Positions 1-11,400 of a DNA stretch of 64,000 bases are shown one piece after another. The notes beneath the pieces were generated by a model. It ran no database searches. It had not been told where the DNA came from and saw only the letters and a list, made by a program, of their open reading frames with translations. This DNA comes from Schistocephalus solidus (taxonomy: Eukaryota; Platyhelminthes; Cestoda; Diphyllobothriidea; Diphyllobothriidae): positions 1-64,000 of the forward strand of contig WEDG01011610.1 in assembly GCA_017591395.1 (NCBI GenBank). The letters run 5' to 3'. Within the stretch, counting starts at the first letter, position 1; each line of letters opens with the position of its first letter. A program made the position numbers and the translations under genes.

Positions 1-2430
1 TCTCTCTTGCATCACTTTTTGGTACTTCACACAGAATCTCATGCATTTGGCATTGTTCATCCTATTTTAATTGTAAGTCTTTGTCATTTAGAAATTGATT
101 TTCGCCGAACTTATGAGCCGGGTTTCATAACCTTTTTGGAGCTTTGCTCATGAAAGGACTTCCAGAACAATTTTCGAGGGTGTTCCATATTTTCGACCGT
201 TTTATCTCAATTCCAGCGTGCCTCTCATTCTCCTTCTCCTCCTCCACCTTAATTTGTACGTTTCATGTTTCATCTTAACGTTAATTTGTTGCGCTATATA
301 AAAAGGTATCCGTATGTGTCCATGAATGTATAATTATACTTTTTACTCTCATAAAATGTATCATTTTGAAAGCTTGACCGGCTCTTAATGTTTGAAACCA
401 AAAGCAATAGTCTACAAAAGCGACATCACATTACGCTTATCTTGCCTTATGACAAAGGTGCCGTCCAGCAGTGGCCACCAACGTAAAATAAGGTGCCCCC
501 TGATTGGGATGTCGATGAGTAGATTGTTTACGGTGTCCAACTCTAATGGAATGAGAAAATGTATTTTAAGTTCTCTGTTTCATTAAGCTTTAGCGCGGCC
601 TTCCGGGTTTCGTAATCTGTGTACACGCTGGCACGAAAATCACCGGGGAAACTCAGGTTTTTCGCTTTCTATGTGAATCTGAATATAGGGTGCGCGTTTT
701 CATACAGTGTGCTCTAAAAGTCCTTATAGCCTGCAATTTTATCGCAGACTTCGATGTGTGAAAACGTTTCTCTATGAAGTGCAAACAAAATTGGGCCAAA
801 ATGATTAATAATGTCTTGTTATGGACAGGACACTTGTCCTACAATGTCCTTTTTGATGACAAATGCCACTAATACCTTTGAAATCTGCGTTTTTAGACGT
901 CTACTTATATTTTCTACCTTATTAAATGGTCATTGCCCAAAACATATTTTATCAGCAGAAGTCATAATGCTCTCATCCATATGCAAAAACTAACGTCTGT
1001 CTTACTAGGCTGGACAAGCGCTTCGAGGTCACCTGTCTATGGATCTTAAACTTTCTTCATGCACTTCCATAGAATAATATTCTTCTCCCGCTTAAATGTG
1101 GCTCCTATGTTGTATCTTATATGGGGGTCACACTGATTAGATTCTATCCGTGACTTATGTCACTGCTTGGCTAGCAGAAGCCGTCCAATAGCTAATTGAG
1201 AGAATTCTTACCGTCTCCAAATAGATGGGCCACGCACAGCGGACGCAGTTTTAACCTAAGGGCTTTCTTATCACAAATAATAGGGTTATGATAGCAAATA
1301 CTTTCAGGCCAGCCGGACTTTCGAGTTCCTTCGCACTAACAGATAAAAACAGCCAAGTCATAGAGTTACTTTAATCCCTCTCTTGGATCAGCTTACTTTC
1401 GGCCTCCAGAAGGCAGTTGTGTTTATTTTTCCTCTAAGTTAAGGCTACCTTCATCTTTAGTGCTGCAGCATGTTCACGCAAGGGAAGTTTGTTGAAGTAA
1501 ATCTTTTTTCCTTCCTGCGTTAGTAGTGTTTTTAATGACCATTAGATAGCGTTTCGAGTTTAAAGAAATAATTCGTCTTAAAAAACCTTTAATACTTGGT
1601 TTTTATTGATTTGCCATTGCGTTTAGTATAGCTTACTCAATAGAACGTCACAATGTCTTAGGCCACTAGGCTGGGCTCAGGGTTAATTAATTGCATTGAC
1701 CTCTTGTGTATCCCCAAACGAATTGTCTTCTGTGCTGTTACGTCACCTGAGCCACCAGTTCATAATATAATACAAAGTATCCCTGTGCAACGGACACTGC
1801 TACCCTAAAAATGGTCACTATCAATTATAAAGATTGTTATCGAGCCAAATCAAGATAGGTGCACCGCTCTTTCTCATATTTTTGCTATTTTCATTGCGCT
1901 TTCGCCCTCATTGGTTGAAGAGTTGTGTTGCGACTCGCACTAGAGCGCACGCATGATACAACACCTGTCACCCACTGCTCTGTTAAGTATATATATCCTC
2001 TTCCGTTAACCAACTTGGTTGATTTTTTTCCTATTAACTTTCCATAAAGTTTGACCAAAGATCAAAGCAGAGGCATGTTGTTCAAGGTTCCAATGAGTAT
2101 TTGCTTTAGAGGGTGCCTTACTTCGAAGAACGTGTTTAATCATCTAGGTGTGACTCATATCATTTCCTTCTTATGGCTGAAATGCCGACTACCTAGCAAA
2201 GCGGCTATTCTGTGTGCCTTTTCATTACAAAATATCAATCAAAATAAATTTCAAAGGCAGTCGGAAGCAAGTAGTGCCCCTTGGGTTTAAGCATTGTGAG
2301 ATAATTAGAGTTGTGTTACTGCACCTCCTCTGAGAATTCCTCTGCCAACATACCTTTGTTCAGTTGAATGTAAACGGCAAAACTGACCACTATAAAATGG
2401 ACTTTGTCTTCACAAGGGGTTTAAAATGAT
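1..2430. other. No recognisable gene
   Basis: AT-rich non-coding sequence. Short open frames at 392-586, 811-993 and 2051-2290 lack motifs, consistent splice sites or protein-like composition. I see nothing I can name. Confidence 0.5.
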
Positions 2431-3400
2431 CTTTCAAATATCGTGGAAAGATGGTTTCTGCGAAATACACCAGCGACTACCCCTGATAGTTTGTCGCTTT
2501 CCCTTATTTCCAACATGAAGAACAGCATTCAGGATCAACAGTATTCTTGGCCCATTAATAGGGTTATGGGTCTGGCTTGCTCTTATTTTTTATTTTTGTC
2601 AATGATGTACCAGGTTAATTTCGGAATGGTGGATCTTTTATTTTTGCAAACGATTTAAAAGATGCCGTTTGATACAAGGCGGTAGATCGTGACACCATGC
2701 TCGAAAAATTAAAAAAACGATCTTGAGGTCTTTGCCCAAGGTTACTACACATGGCGCATTTCCCTCTCTTAGCTCAAATGCTCCATGCTGGTTGTTGGTG
2801 ACGACCATCAGCCTCAACTAAGCAAAGATGGCCACGACATAATGTGCCTGGCGTTGTTAAGGATCTGGGCATATCATATTCAAACAGTCTTAATCTTTCA
2901 GAGAATTGTGCTCTGATTGTCTCAAAATCCAGCAGAAATACCTGGTTTTTCCTATAAAATTCTTAAACTATCGATAGTAAACTCCGCCTTTATAAAATGA
3001 ACGTTAGACCTGGCTTGGAAGACTGCTCGTTTCTATTGAGCCTTCTGCGCGCTAGTGAATGGAAGAAAATAGAATCGGTCTAACACTTGTTTCGCTTAAA
3101 ATGTTTTATTGTCGGTGCACCGTAATCTGACGTATCAAGAACGCTGTGGACTTATTAACATTGATCTCTTCTTGTTTCGCCGATTAAAGAACGGACTCTT
3201 CTTCCGGTGTAAGCTTTTGAATAGTAGTACATTAAATCCCCTTAACACTGTGAGGCAGCTTGACTTCTCTCAACGCAGCAGTCATTGCAATGTCTTTTTA
3301 TTTCTTCCATTCGCTCGCACAGTTAAGTATTGTCGGTTCTTTTCGGTGCACGCCATAGCCATATGGAATAAACTATTCCAGAATATAAATATATATATTT
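2430..3400 (+). mobile_element. CR1-like non-LTR retrotransposon remnant (3' part)
   Basis: Shifted frames show an eroded reverse transcriptase end and the C-terminal tail of CR1-like elements. The FVNDVPG and FA(N)DLKDAV pieces near 2595-2670 correspond to the usual VNDL..FADDLK motif region. LTYQERCGLINIDLFLFRRL near 3124-3190 corresponds to the tail L-Y-EERL..L..L..RRLRGD, and FFSVHAIAIWNKLF at 3337-3380 to the terminal FFS.RVV..WNSLP motif. There are many stops and frameshifts, so it is not functional. The 5' boundary is uncertain. Confidence 0.65.
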
Positions 3401-3539
3401 AAGAGAACTTTTACTAGATTTTTGCATTAAGAACAGCTTCCAAGCATACTGGGTACCAACACGGTAGAATCTCTTTTCCGGTTCGACAGAGCGCGTGGCA
3501 TCTCAGCCCGATCCCAGGTCTTACCTTGAGGGCGATGGT

Positions 3540-3815
3540 GCCATCTCTGCAGCCTGAACCTGTTGGATTCCTCGGCAGACAGCAAGCAACATCTACGGCT
3601 GCACTCTTGCCTGGAGCATAATCCCGGTTCTTAAAAATGCCAGAGAGACTGCAAACAAACTTCACTTGTGTTAGCCTTACCTCGATCTACAACCTGCACC
3701 AGATGACTACTTCTGCAGACAGCGAGCAACCGTCTGCGGATGCACCTTTGCCTGGAGGAGAATCCCGGTTCCAAAGAAGGACAGATAGACTAAAAACAAA
3801 CTAGACTTTTGTTGG
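3540..3815. repeat. Diverged tandem duplication, two copies
   Basis: A unit of about 120 bases at 3545-3665 is repeated at 3700-3815. Shared anchors are gcagacagc(a/g)agcaac, gcctggag followed by aatcccggttc, and agactg/aaa(c)aaacaaact. The copies differ by many substitutions, so the duplication is old. It lies just upstream of the Gypsy fragment and could be part of it. Confidence 0.6.
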
Positions 3816-3879
3816 TACTTCCCAGATCTGAACTGCTATCATCCCACAAGCAGCATTTTTTCTCCTGAATAACAGAAAC

Positions 3880-5900
3880 TTACCAAAAAACACAAATAAG
3901 GATAAATATTCTGGATAATTTGTGCACCACTCCAATTTTAGTTTTTCCCCACAATAAAAATGGCGCTAGGAAATTTGTTCCAGATACCGACGCGAGTGAC
4001 ACTGCCATAGGCACCGTTTTCTCCCAGCAACAATCAGACGGTACATGGGCATTATTCAGTATCTAAGCCGATCTCTAACGATGGCAAAACACGATTACTG
4101 CGTGAATAGAAGAGAGATACCAGCAATCACACAGTTCGTGGAAGAATGTTGACAATACCTCCAATACCGACTTTTCATCGCGTGCATGGATCCATAGCTG
4201 TCTGATCTGATTGCAGAACTTTAAGATTGCTAAAAGATAGGTTGCTAGGTGGCAAGAGAGACTAGCCAGATATGTGTTTGAGTGCCTATACCATCCAGGA
4301 GGTAAGCACAATAATGCCGATGCCCTCTCTTGGAAGACTTACTGTCCCCACGGTGAATGTCCATCGCGTACAGACATTAAGATAAGTATCATGTTACTAT
4401 AAGACGACCAAAGCCGTCTTTGGGTGCATGCTCAGCTATAGGACCGTCATATTGGCCCGATATACTATAGGAATTTAAGTGGTTGAACTAAGAGGCAACA
4501 GCTATGAGACGCGTTGCCTGCGCACTGTGTGGGACAAGCTCTTTATGGAAAATGACGTTTTATTCTACCGGAATGGCAAAGCAGTACCTGCGACGTATCC
4601 TCCTACCATTATCTATGGCAGACGATGCTCTTAATAGAAATCACCTACAATTGTTGCACGTAGGCATCCATAAGACCGAGTAGGCCCATAGGCGCCGATA
4701 TTACTGGCTTATCAGGAAGCGGTCCATGTGGAAATAAATTCGGTATTGCAACCTGTGCAATCAGCTCAAACTGCCATGACCGGTGCCCTTCAGCTAATTT
4801 TTACGGGATACCCCAATGAACGCGTGGGCATTGACTTAGTTGGACCATAACCGTCATCAGTGCAGGGCAACCGATATATCCTACTGATGGTTGACTTCTT
4901 TAACCAAAATGGCTGAAGCGGAAGCCATGGCCAACATGTCAGCTGAAACTTTTGACCAGGCCATCTTTAACACTTGGGTATTTAGATGGGGCGCACCAGG
5001 ACAAATCCATTCGGATCGAGGATCTTCGTTTGAAAACATGGTTCTTCACAGTTTTTATATGTACATAAAGGTCAATAAGATGCGCACCACGGCTTACCAT
5101 CCGCAAAGTAACGGACAAGTGGAGCGAACAAATAGGACCATAGTTGGTTTAGTAAAGGCCTTCGTAGTTCGCTAGGCTCCCTTCACGTGGGATGATGCAA
5201 ACATGCTTGCATACCGCTCCATGATTCACTCGTCAACACAACAAACGCCATTCGCACTCACTTGTGGTCGTGAAATGTGAATACCAGAGGATCTACACTT
5301 ACATCTCGAGAACAATCAAATAACGGATGGTTCTTTCGTCACTGGACGACATCAGAATATGCGTATAGCCACCGAGGAAGCACAAATACACTTAAAAGGA
5401 GCCGAAATGCAACAAAAAAGCACACAATGACAAGCTGACCCGCGGGTGTCCGTATGCTGTTGGTTATGTGGTTTCGCTTAAGGAACACGTGACTCCTCAA
5501 AAATTACCGAGTAAGTTAGTAATGTACTGGTCATGGTCATATACTATGACCAGGATGCTCCCTGATACGACCTGTGGCATTCAAGATCGAAAACGACCTT
5601 CCACAGCCGAATTCCTGGTTCAATTTATTGACTTAATCTACAGGACAGGCCAATGGAAGATAAACCGCAGTGCTGAACACTCAAGCGACGCATTCCGTTA
5701 CGTGAATCATGAGGGAGTCAAGAGAATTGTTGAACTTCCACCCGAAGGTGGAGAAGAAACCGCAATGTCACTGCCTTATAACCTTCTAAATTCGAGGGAC
5801 CCTTTTATTTTGCGAGATGACATTGAGCCCTTTGAGGACAGCGATAACTTTACAGGGGAGGCCAATGTAACGATTGAATTACAGTTTCTCAATTTTTGAT
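3880..5900 (+). mobile_element. Decayed Ty3/Gypsy LTR retrotransposon (RT end, RNase H, integrase)
   Basis: The pol order is kept: a TPILVFP piece (3928-3950, end of RT), the RNase H start DTDASDTAIGTVFSQ (3989-4030), and the RNase H end YHPGGKHNNADALS (about 4287-4330). The integrase core follows, with GIDLVGP near 4830, HSDRGSSFE near 5009 and YHPQSNGQVERTNR near 5095 (catalytic D, D, E). A chromodomain-side tail, AEFLVQFIDL.. at 5610-5660, ends the block. Stops and frameshifts break the frame between these blocks. The 5' RT and gag are missing and no flanking LTR pair was found. Confidence 0.85.
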
Positions 5901-6370
5901 AGTAGTGCAGATTACTAGCAGATTACAATTACCAGGAAATGACGCTCCCATTGCCAAGCATATCCAAGTTCTAATGCGATTTTTTTATATTATTGGTTTT
6001 GTCAATTCCAACTGGTAACACCATTGGCTCATCCAAAAGTCGGGAAGTCCATAATTTTACTACCTATTAAATCGTCGTAACTGCCAATTCAGGCTGGACG
6101 GCCATACAAACTGTAATGATAATCCTATTGGCCAATCATTGCTCTATTCGTTCTGCAAGGTATGATTTACGCTAATCCATTGGCCTTTTCTATTTAAACT
6201 TAGTTTAATCACCTGGAGAACACGACATAAATACTAAGGAGAATTGAGGTTCCTCACTTTAAACCGGAGACTGCAGCCTGATGCTTCCTCCAGTCATCAC
6301 CGCTCCTTCTCCTACGGACCTGCCAAAGATCTGACCAGGGCAGCCGATAACCACCAAAGGATCTCTCAGG
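5900..6370. other. No recognisable gene; possibly Gypsy 3' flank
   Basis: Follows the last Gypsy-like frame. It may contain an old LTR (cctgatgcttcctccagtca and ggatctctcaggaccc near 6280-6375 look element-like), but no second copy was found at the 5' side. Confidence 0.35.
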
Positions 6371-7960
6371 ACCCAATCCTAATTTAATTCTAATTTATAG
6401 TCAAATTCATTATCGATCCGGTTCATTTTGGAATAGAAATCTGTCAAGATTCCGTTTGCAGTCTTCCATCGATGGTGACAAAACAACATCTGCATGGACG
6501 ACATTCCAGAATTTGACCATCCCAACAGAAAAGGAGAATTTTCGCATATCAGCCTGGTTTGCTGATCGTACATTTTTAATGAGCAACCTCGGAAATTTGC
6601 GTTGGTAAATTGAAAGAAATCCACAACAGCCAGGCAGCAATCCAATCAATTTTCAGTAACGAACGTCTGTCAAATATCCGCACATTTTTCCATAAATCAA
6701 AGGCATAACATTAAGATTTCTTAGGCCGGTTACAAATGCCTTAACCTTTAACTCTTAACCGTGTGGATGGCTCTCATTTGAACCCATTGGTTATTGTTCT
6801 GATCTTAAAATGTTCAGGCTGTCCATGGTTGTTTAACGTATTCCAAATGCAACCTCACAATTGTTTCAAAATATATGGAAGTGATCTTCAACAAAGATAT
6901 GGTCCTCCACACCATTCTCAAAGACAATTTTAATGAATTTGTCGTCGTCACACCGAGATCCTTAAGAGTTTCTGCATCTTAACAAGCTACACCATTGAGA
7001 AAGTACTTTCTACTGTTGGGCAATCTGGCTGGGACGCCTAGGTAAAGTATTGTAAACTATCATTGTTGAACCACAGAAACCAACGATTTGACAAATCCCA
7101 CAAAAGATATAGTTTGACTTGCAGTCCATTTTCGTTGGCAGTGGTTCGGATTATATTCCAGAGTTTCATGACCTCAGCATATATTGCTGATTTACAGTTC
7201 AACTCTCTGGCACAATCGTTTGCCTATATTGTGAACAGAATGGGTCATTTTACTGAACTTTGGGGAACCCCACTTTCTTCCATAGCAGAACTTTACTTTT
7301 CTTGGCCGAATGCACACAAACTGACGACGACCCAAAAGAAAGTTGTTGATCGAGCTCAAAAATTTACCTCCAATTCCAACAATGTATGGTGTGGTACAGA
7401 GTCGAAATCCTTTTGAAAGTTTACAAACGTGATTTGAAACCCTTGCCAATTCCCCAGAGCGATTGTTGACAAAGCAGTATCCTGCTTTACAGATATTGCA
7501 CCGAATTTCGCTTGCACGAACTTCCTTTTCGGTCCTAGTGTTGCAGTTTCACAAAACATCATAAAAATGTGAAATTTTTACAATTTAATTCTTGAGGATC
7601 TTCTCCATGACCATGCCAAGATGCATTTCAAGCTAATGTGCCTGTGATTGTCCATGCACCCGACTACTGCTCTTGTGTAGGGGGGTTATATGCGTCAGGA
7701 ACCAATCAACAGGAAGTGGTCCGGGGTCAAATAAAAGTTCGAGAAAGCATTGAAAACGGCACAGAAAGTTCACTGACAAGCTATTATAGAAGCTTGGTTT
7801 GAATTTCGTCCCGTCCTGGGGCTTTCGACACTTCTAGTCCCTTTATTACCTTCGGATGTGAACTTCTGAAATAAAGACATAGTTGATGCTGAGGGTCAGC
7901 AGTTCCTCTGCAGAGGAAGGAAGGAATCTTGTGGCAATTCTGTAGACTTGCCGGAAAAAA
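6370..7960 (-). mobile_element. CR1-like non-LTR retrotransposon, heavily eroded
   Basis: Read on the minus strand from about 7960 downward. A piece resembling KVSKAPGRDEIQTKLL (7800-7840) corresponds to the ESKSPGPDEVPAKLL block of the better copy at 54-58 kb. VNFQKDFDSVPHHTLLEL follows near 7375-7425, then LSSINNFLLGRR near 7355. The tail RGCSLKMYDQQTRLICENS near 6550-6600 aligns with the terminal [19 protein letters not shown] of the better copy. Frameshifts separate every block. It appears to be the same family as 54.0-57.85 kb but much older. Confidence 0.7.
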
Positions 7961-8279
7961 TGGGCAAATTTGCTGGACTTTATCCTTGTTTTCAGCCGGA
8001 GCGACGAAGGATTAAACTTCACCCTTGAGACATGCATTTAAATTTTACTATTTTATGGTTATTGTAAGACCATTTTAACGCGTAGGGTTGCTCATTACTA
8101 CGCAACCACTTTAACGCTGTTTATAGAGCACCCAAAGACCTATGTTTATTTCACCTAATAATCTGTAATACCGTTTATTAAACTTGAATCTACATGAGCT
8201 CCAAATCTGTTGACCAGTTAGCAAGCAGATAGAAGCCCGGTTCATTCGATGCCGCTGTCGGTTTAACCCATGGGATCTC

Positions 8280-8414
8280 ATGACTTTGGTAGAGAAGTTT
8301 GCTGGGGGCCCGCACTTGTTGAAGATGTGCAAATTCAGGTTAAAGTCAAATTTCCTGTTTGCGGATATCCCGCAGTCCTTTCAAGAAATTCGTCTCGGCA
8401 AACATGAATACGAG
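8280..8414 (+). CDS. UBAP1: UBAP1-like exon 1 (probable UMA-region exon)
   Basis: Open frame from ATG 8280 to a GTAAAT donor at 8415, phase 0, which fits the next exon. The end reads FADIPQSFQEIRLGKHEYE and continues as YDFALERR. Human UBAP1 has PDCLQVVREVQ just before YDFSLEKK, so the pattern P-x-x-(L/F)-Q-x-(V/I)-R is kept, with about four extra residues. A KF pair 14 residues before this proline may correspond to the KF of the UMA core, but the canonical VPFKIG stretch is not evident. The frame is closed upstream by TGA at 8211, so the ATG is plausible. Either a spliced upstream UMA exon exists, or the N-terminus has diverged strongly. Confidence 0.5.
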
Positions 8415-11400
8415 GTAAATATATTAATATGCTGTGTTTGCAGTAATTTTTTTCTATTTTATGGATTGAATTCTAGAATATACCATTGATCAACTGTAAT
8501 ATTACCTAGTTTTATTTTATGTAATTTGACACGATAACGTACATAATTACAACCTGACCCATGACTGCGCGTTTGGTCTGTTGTGTAAATGTACGTAGCA
8601 ATGAAGCTCGAGTTGTTTGCTATAAACTGGGTTCTCAAATCCTGATCTTACTTTACTCCGTTGATCTTTTTATTTTACAACAGTCATGATGAGATTGAAT
8701 GATTGTAGGGCTTGGTGGTGTTATCATCAAACGCTTTGGCAGCCATGATATCCAAGAGCGACATACACAGAGGTCATCGTTATTTTCGCTTCACACACAT
8801 GAAGAGCACGTAGCGACATATTAAGCTGGATTTGTAGATACGCATATACTTATGGGTTAATAAATGCACTAGCTCTCATAAGGAGTTGTTAACAATTTTA
8901 TTGGGGCAGTCGCGCACCGTTTTTCGTCACCCCCTTCCTGCTTGTTTGCCTTATTGATTTAACCTTCTAGCTGAATCCGGTCCATGTTGTACTGACGAGC
9001 CGGCATGACATGGTTACCGTTTGTGATTCTGGTACATCAATGCGTAGCCGTTGTTTCTGCCGAACCCTCAATAGGACGCTGTGAGGGAAGGTGACACCCG
9101 ATGCCAACTCCCGACAAGCTAACTATCCACCGGGTTCGGAGGACTGAACTTTTAATCAAAGCTATAGTTTGAAGCATGAATTTCTTCGTTAATAGTTTGT
9201 CCATTTTTGAGAATAAAACCCTAACTAAAAAAACTAGTTCTCCTCTAGGGCCTCTTGCATGTAGCCATTCCGTTTCTCCTATTATCGTAAATTCAGACGG
9301 CCTAGTACTTTGATGTAGTGTTTCGAATCCACTGACACTGACACGGTATGATTAAGACAACGAACTTGGTTTCCATAAGCCCTCTGACAAAATCCCTAAC
9401 TTGGAATGAGACCTCAGTTTGTTTTCTATAATTTAACCTCTACACCCTATGTGCTTCTTGTTATGTAAGGAACTGCTTGACTTTGCTCTTTTATTAAAGT
9501 TTACTGGAGTCACTTTACTATAAGCCCAAATTGTTATCAGGTTCGACAAGTTTTGAAAGTATTTTTGTACTCAATATCTGAGCTTGCATACCATTTCCTC
9601 CTTTAGTATGATTTCGCCCTAGAACGTCGCACTATTGAGGCATACACGAAACTTCTGGCCGAAGAAAAGAAGCTAGCGGGGTCGGTTACGGCGCCGGTCA
9701 CTGCAACTGCAGGTGCTTCAAAAATCAATCGCTTCGCATCCAATAAAACAGAACCGCTTCAACCGCAGCGGACTGATCTCTCCACTCCCGCCTCGGAAGA
9801 TGGGCCTTTGAGATCTGGGACTCCTGCTCCTCTAGCAGAACCCACTGCAAGCGAGAGCACGCCAACGGCCGGCAGTGTCGTGGTCACACCCGCCGTTGTG
9901 AAGGACTTTGATGTGCCCGTGGATGACCCTTTTGATGTAGCCGAACTGAACACAATCAACGATTTAGAAGAGCTGCGTGACATACTGGCCACTTTCGAGA
10001 CGCCAGCAAATGTCATCACCCCGGAGATGGGTACTAAACAACAGGACTGTCTGCATGAAGATAGAATGGCTGCTGGAGTAGCCTCTTTGGCAGCTGGGCA
10101 GCTGCTACAGGATCATTTGCATAATTCGCATTCGTTGCCAGGCAGCGCCGAGAGTTCCCTGGATCAGGCGGCCAAGCACAAATTTGGTAGTTTAAAAGAC
10201 ATAACATTTCCACAGATCTGTCCCACCCAAGACGAAAATTTATTGGACCCGAAAAAGTTTATTAAGCCTCTTGCCTACAGTCAAGCCGCCTCTTCTGCAC
10301 CGAGTTCGCAGGCTGACCTGCGTGCTGTAGATGAACCCAGTAAAGCAGACCAGACCACGCAACGTTTGCTAAACCGTATATTGCCAAGCCCACACCTCGC
10401 TGAGCTAACAGAGGGTTCGATGAATCGATCCCATAGTTCCTCTGTGGAGAATTTTAATTCTTCTGAGAAGACCGTAAGTCTGCGTTTTTTGTTGCGGCTA
10501 TTGGGCTTGACCATTCGTACCTCCTCTGTCCATTTTTTATGCTGCTCAAAATCATTTGAGTTTTTCTCTCACCTACATATAAGTTCCCCGAAATATCTGA
10601 CGTCTGCATTATGTCGTGAAAGTAGCTGACATACGCTTACCACTATTATGGGTGTTAGGTTGCCTTCACTACAGAAATGTATTCTTTGCATTAATGTGGA
10701 TTTGATGCTGGCTTTTTTCATTCCTCTGACCCTTACTTTTTACCTAACTTTGTTCTTGGGATGTCAGCGGGTTCCTTTAAAAGTAATGTTGAATTTCATG
10801 TTAGTTTCTATCTACATTGATGTAAAGTGCACATTCGTTTCAGGTTTTTATACACTCGCAATTCATGCTCGTTTCTATACGTTTATGAGAAAGATTTCTC
10901 GCATACCCATTTCCATGCCAATTTCAGTCGTTTTCTGTTTTTTTTTAAATTGTAGACATCAGATGGCAATTTAGTGTTTATCTTAATGTTTATCGTCCAC
11001 CACCACCAATATTTACGGAGGTAAAACTATAATGATAGATTTTTTAAAAGCGAGGCAAACGTCATTTGAGTTTCCATGATATGAGCCTTTAGGGGCAGAT
11101 ATTTTCTTTATCATCCGAGAAGTACTCCTTCCGTGGATTCGCCTTCACCAGCTCTCTTTTAAACTGCTTTTGCGTGATTAGGGCTCGACAGTGTCCAGAG
11201 TCGTGAGTGTCGATTGCTATATATCAAATGGGGACGTTTGATGACGCGTACACTTCGGGAACTGTCCACCTTCTGCTGTTAGTTGTAATGGAACTTTTGA
11301 TGGGAATGTACATTTTTCCGAAAAATTTACCAGCGCGAGTTAAGCAGGGTTGTTTCGCTTGCCTCACACTGCAGAGTACTGATGGTCTTCTCAGAACTTT

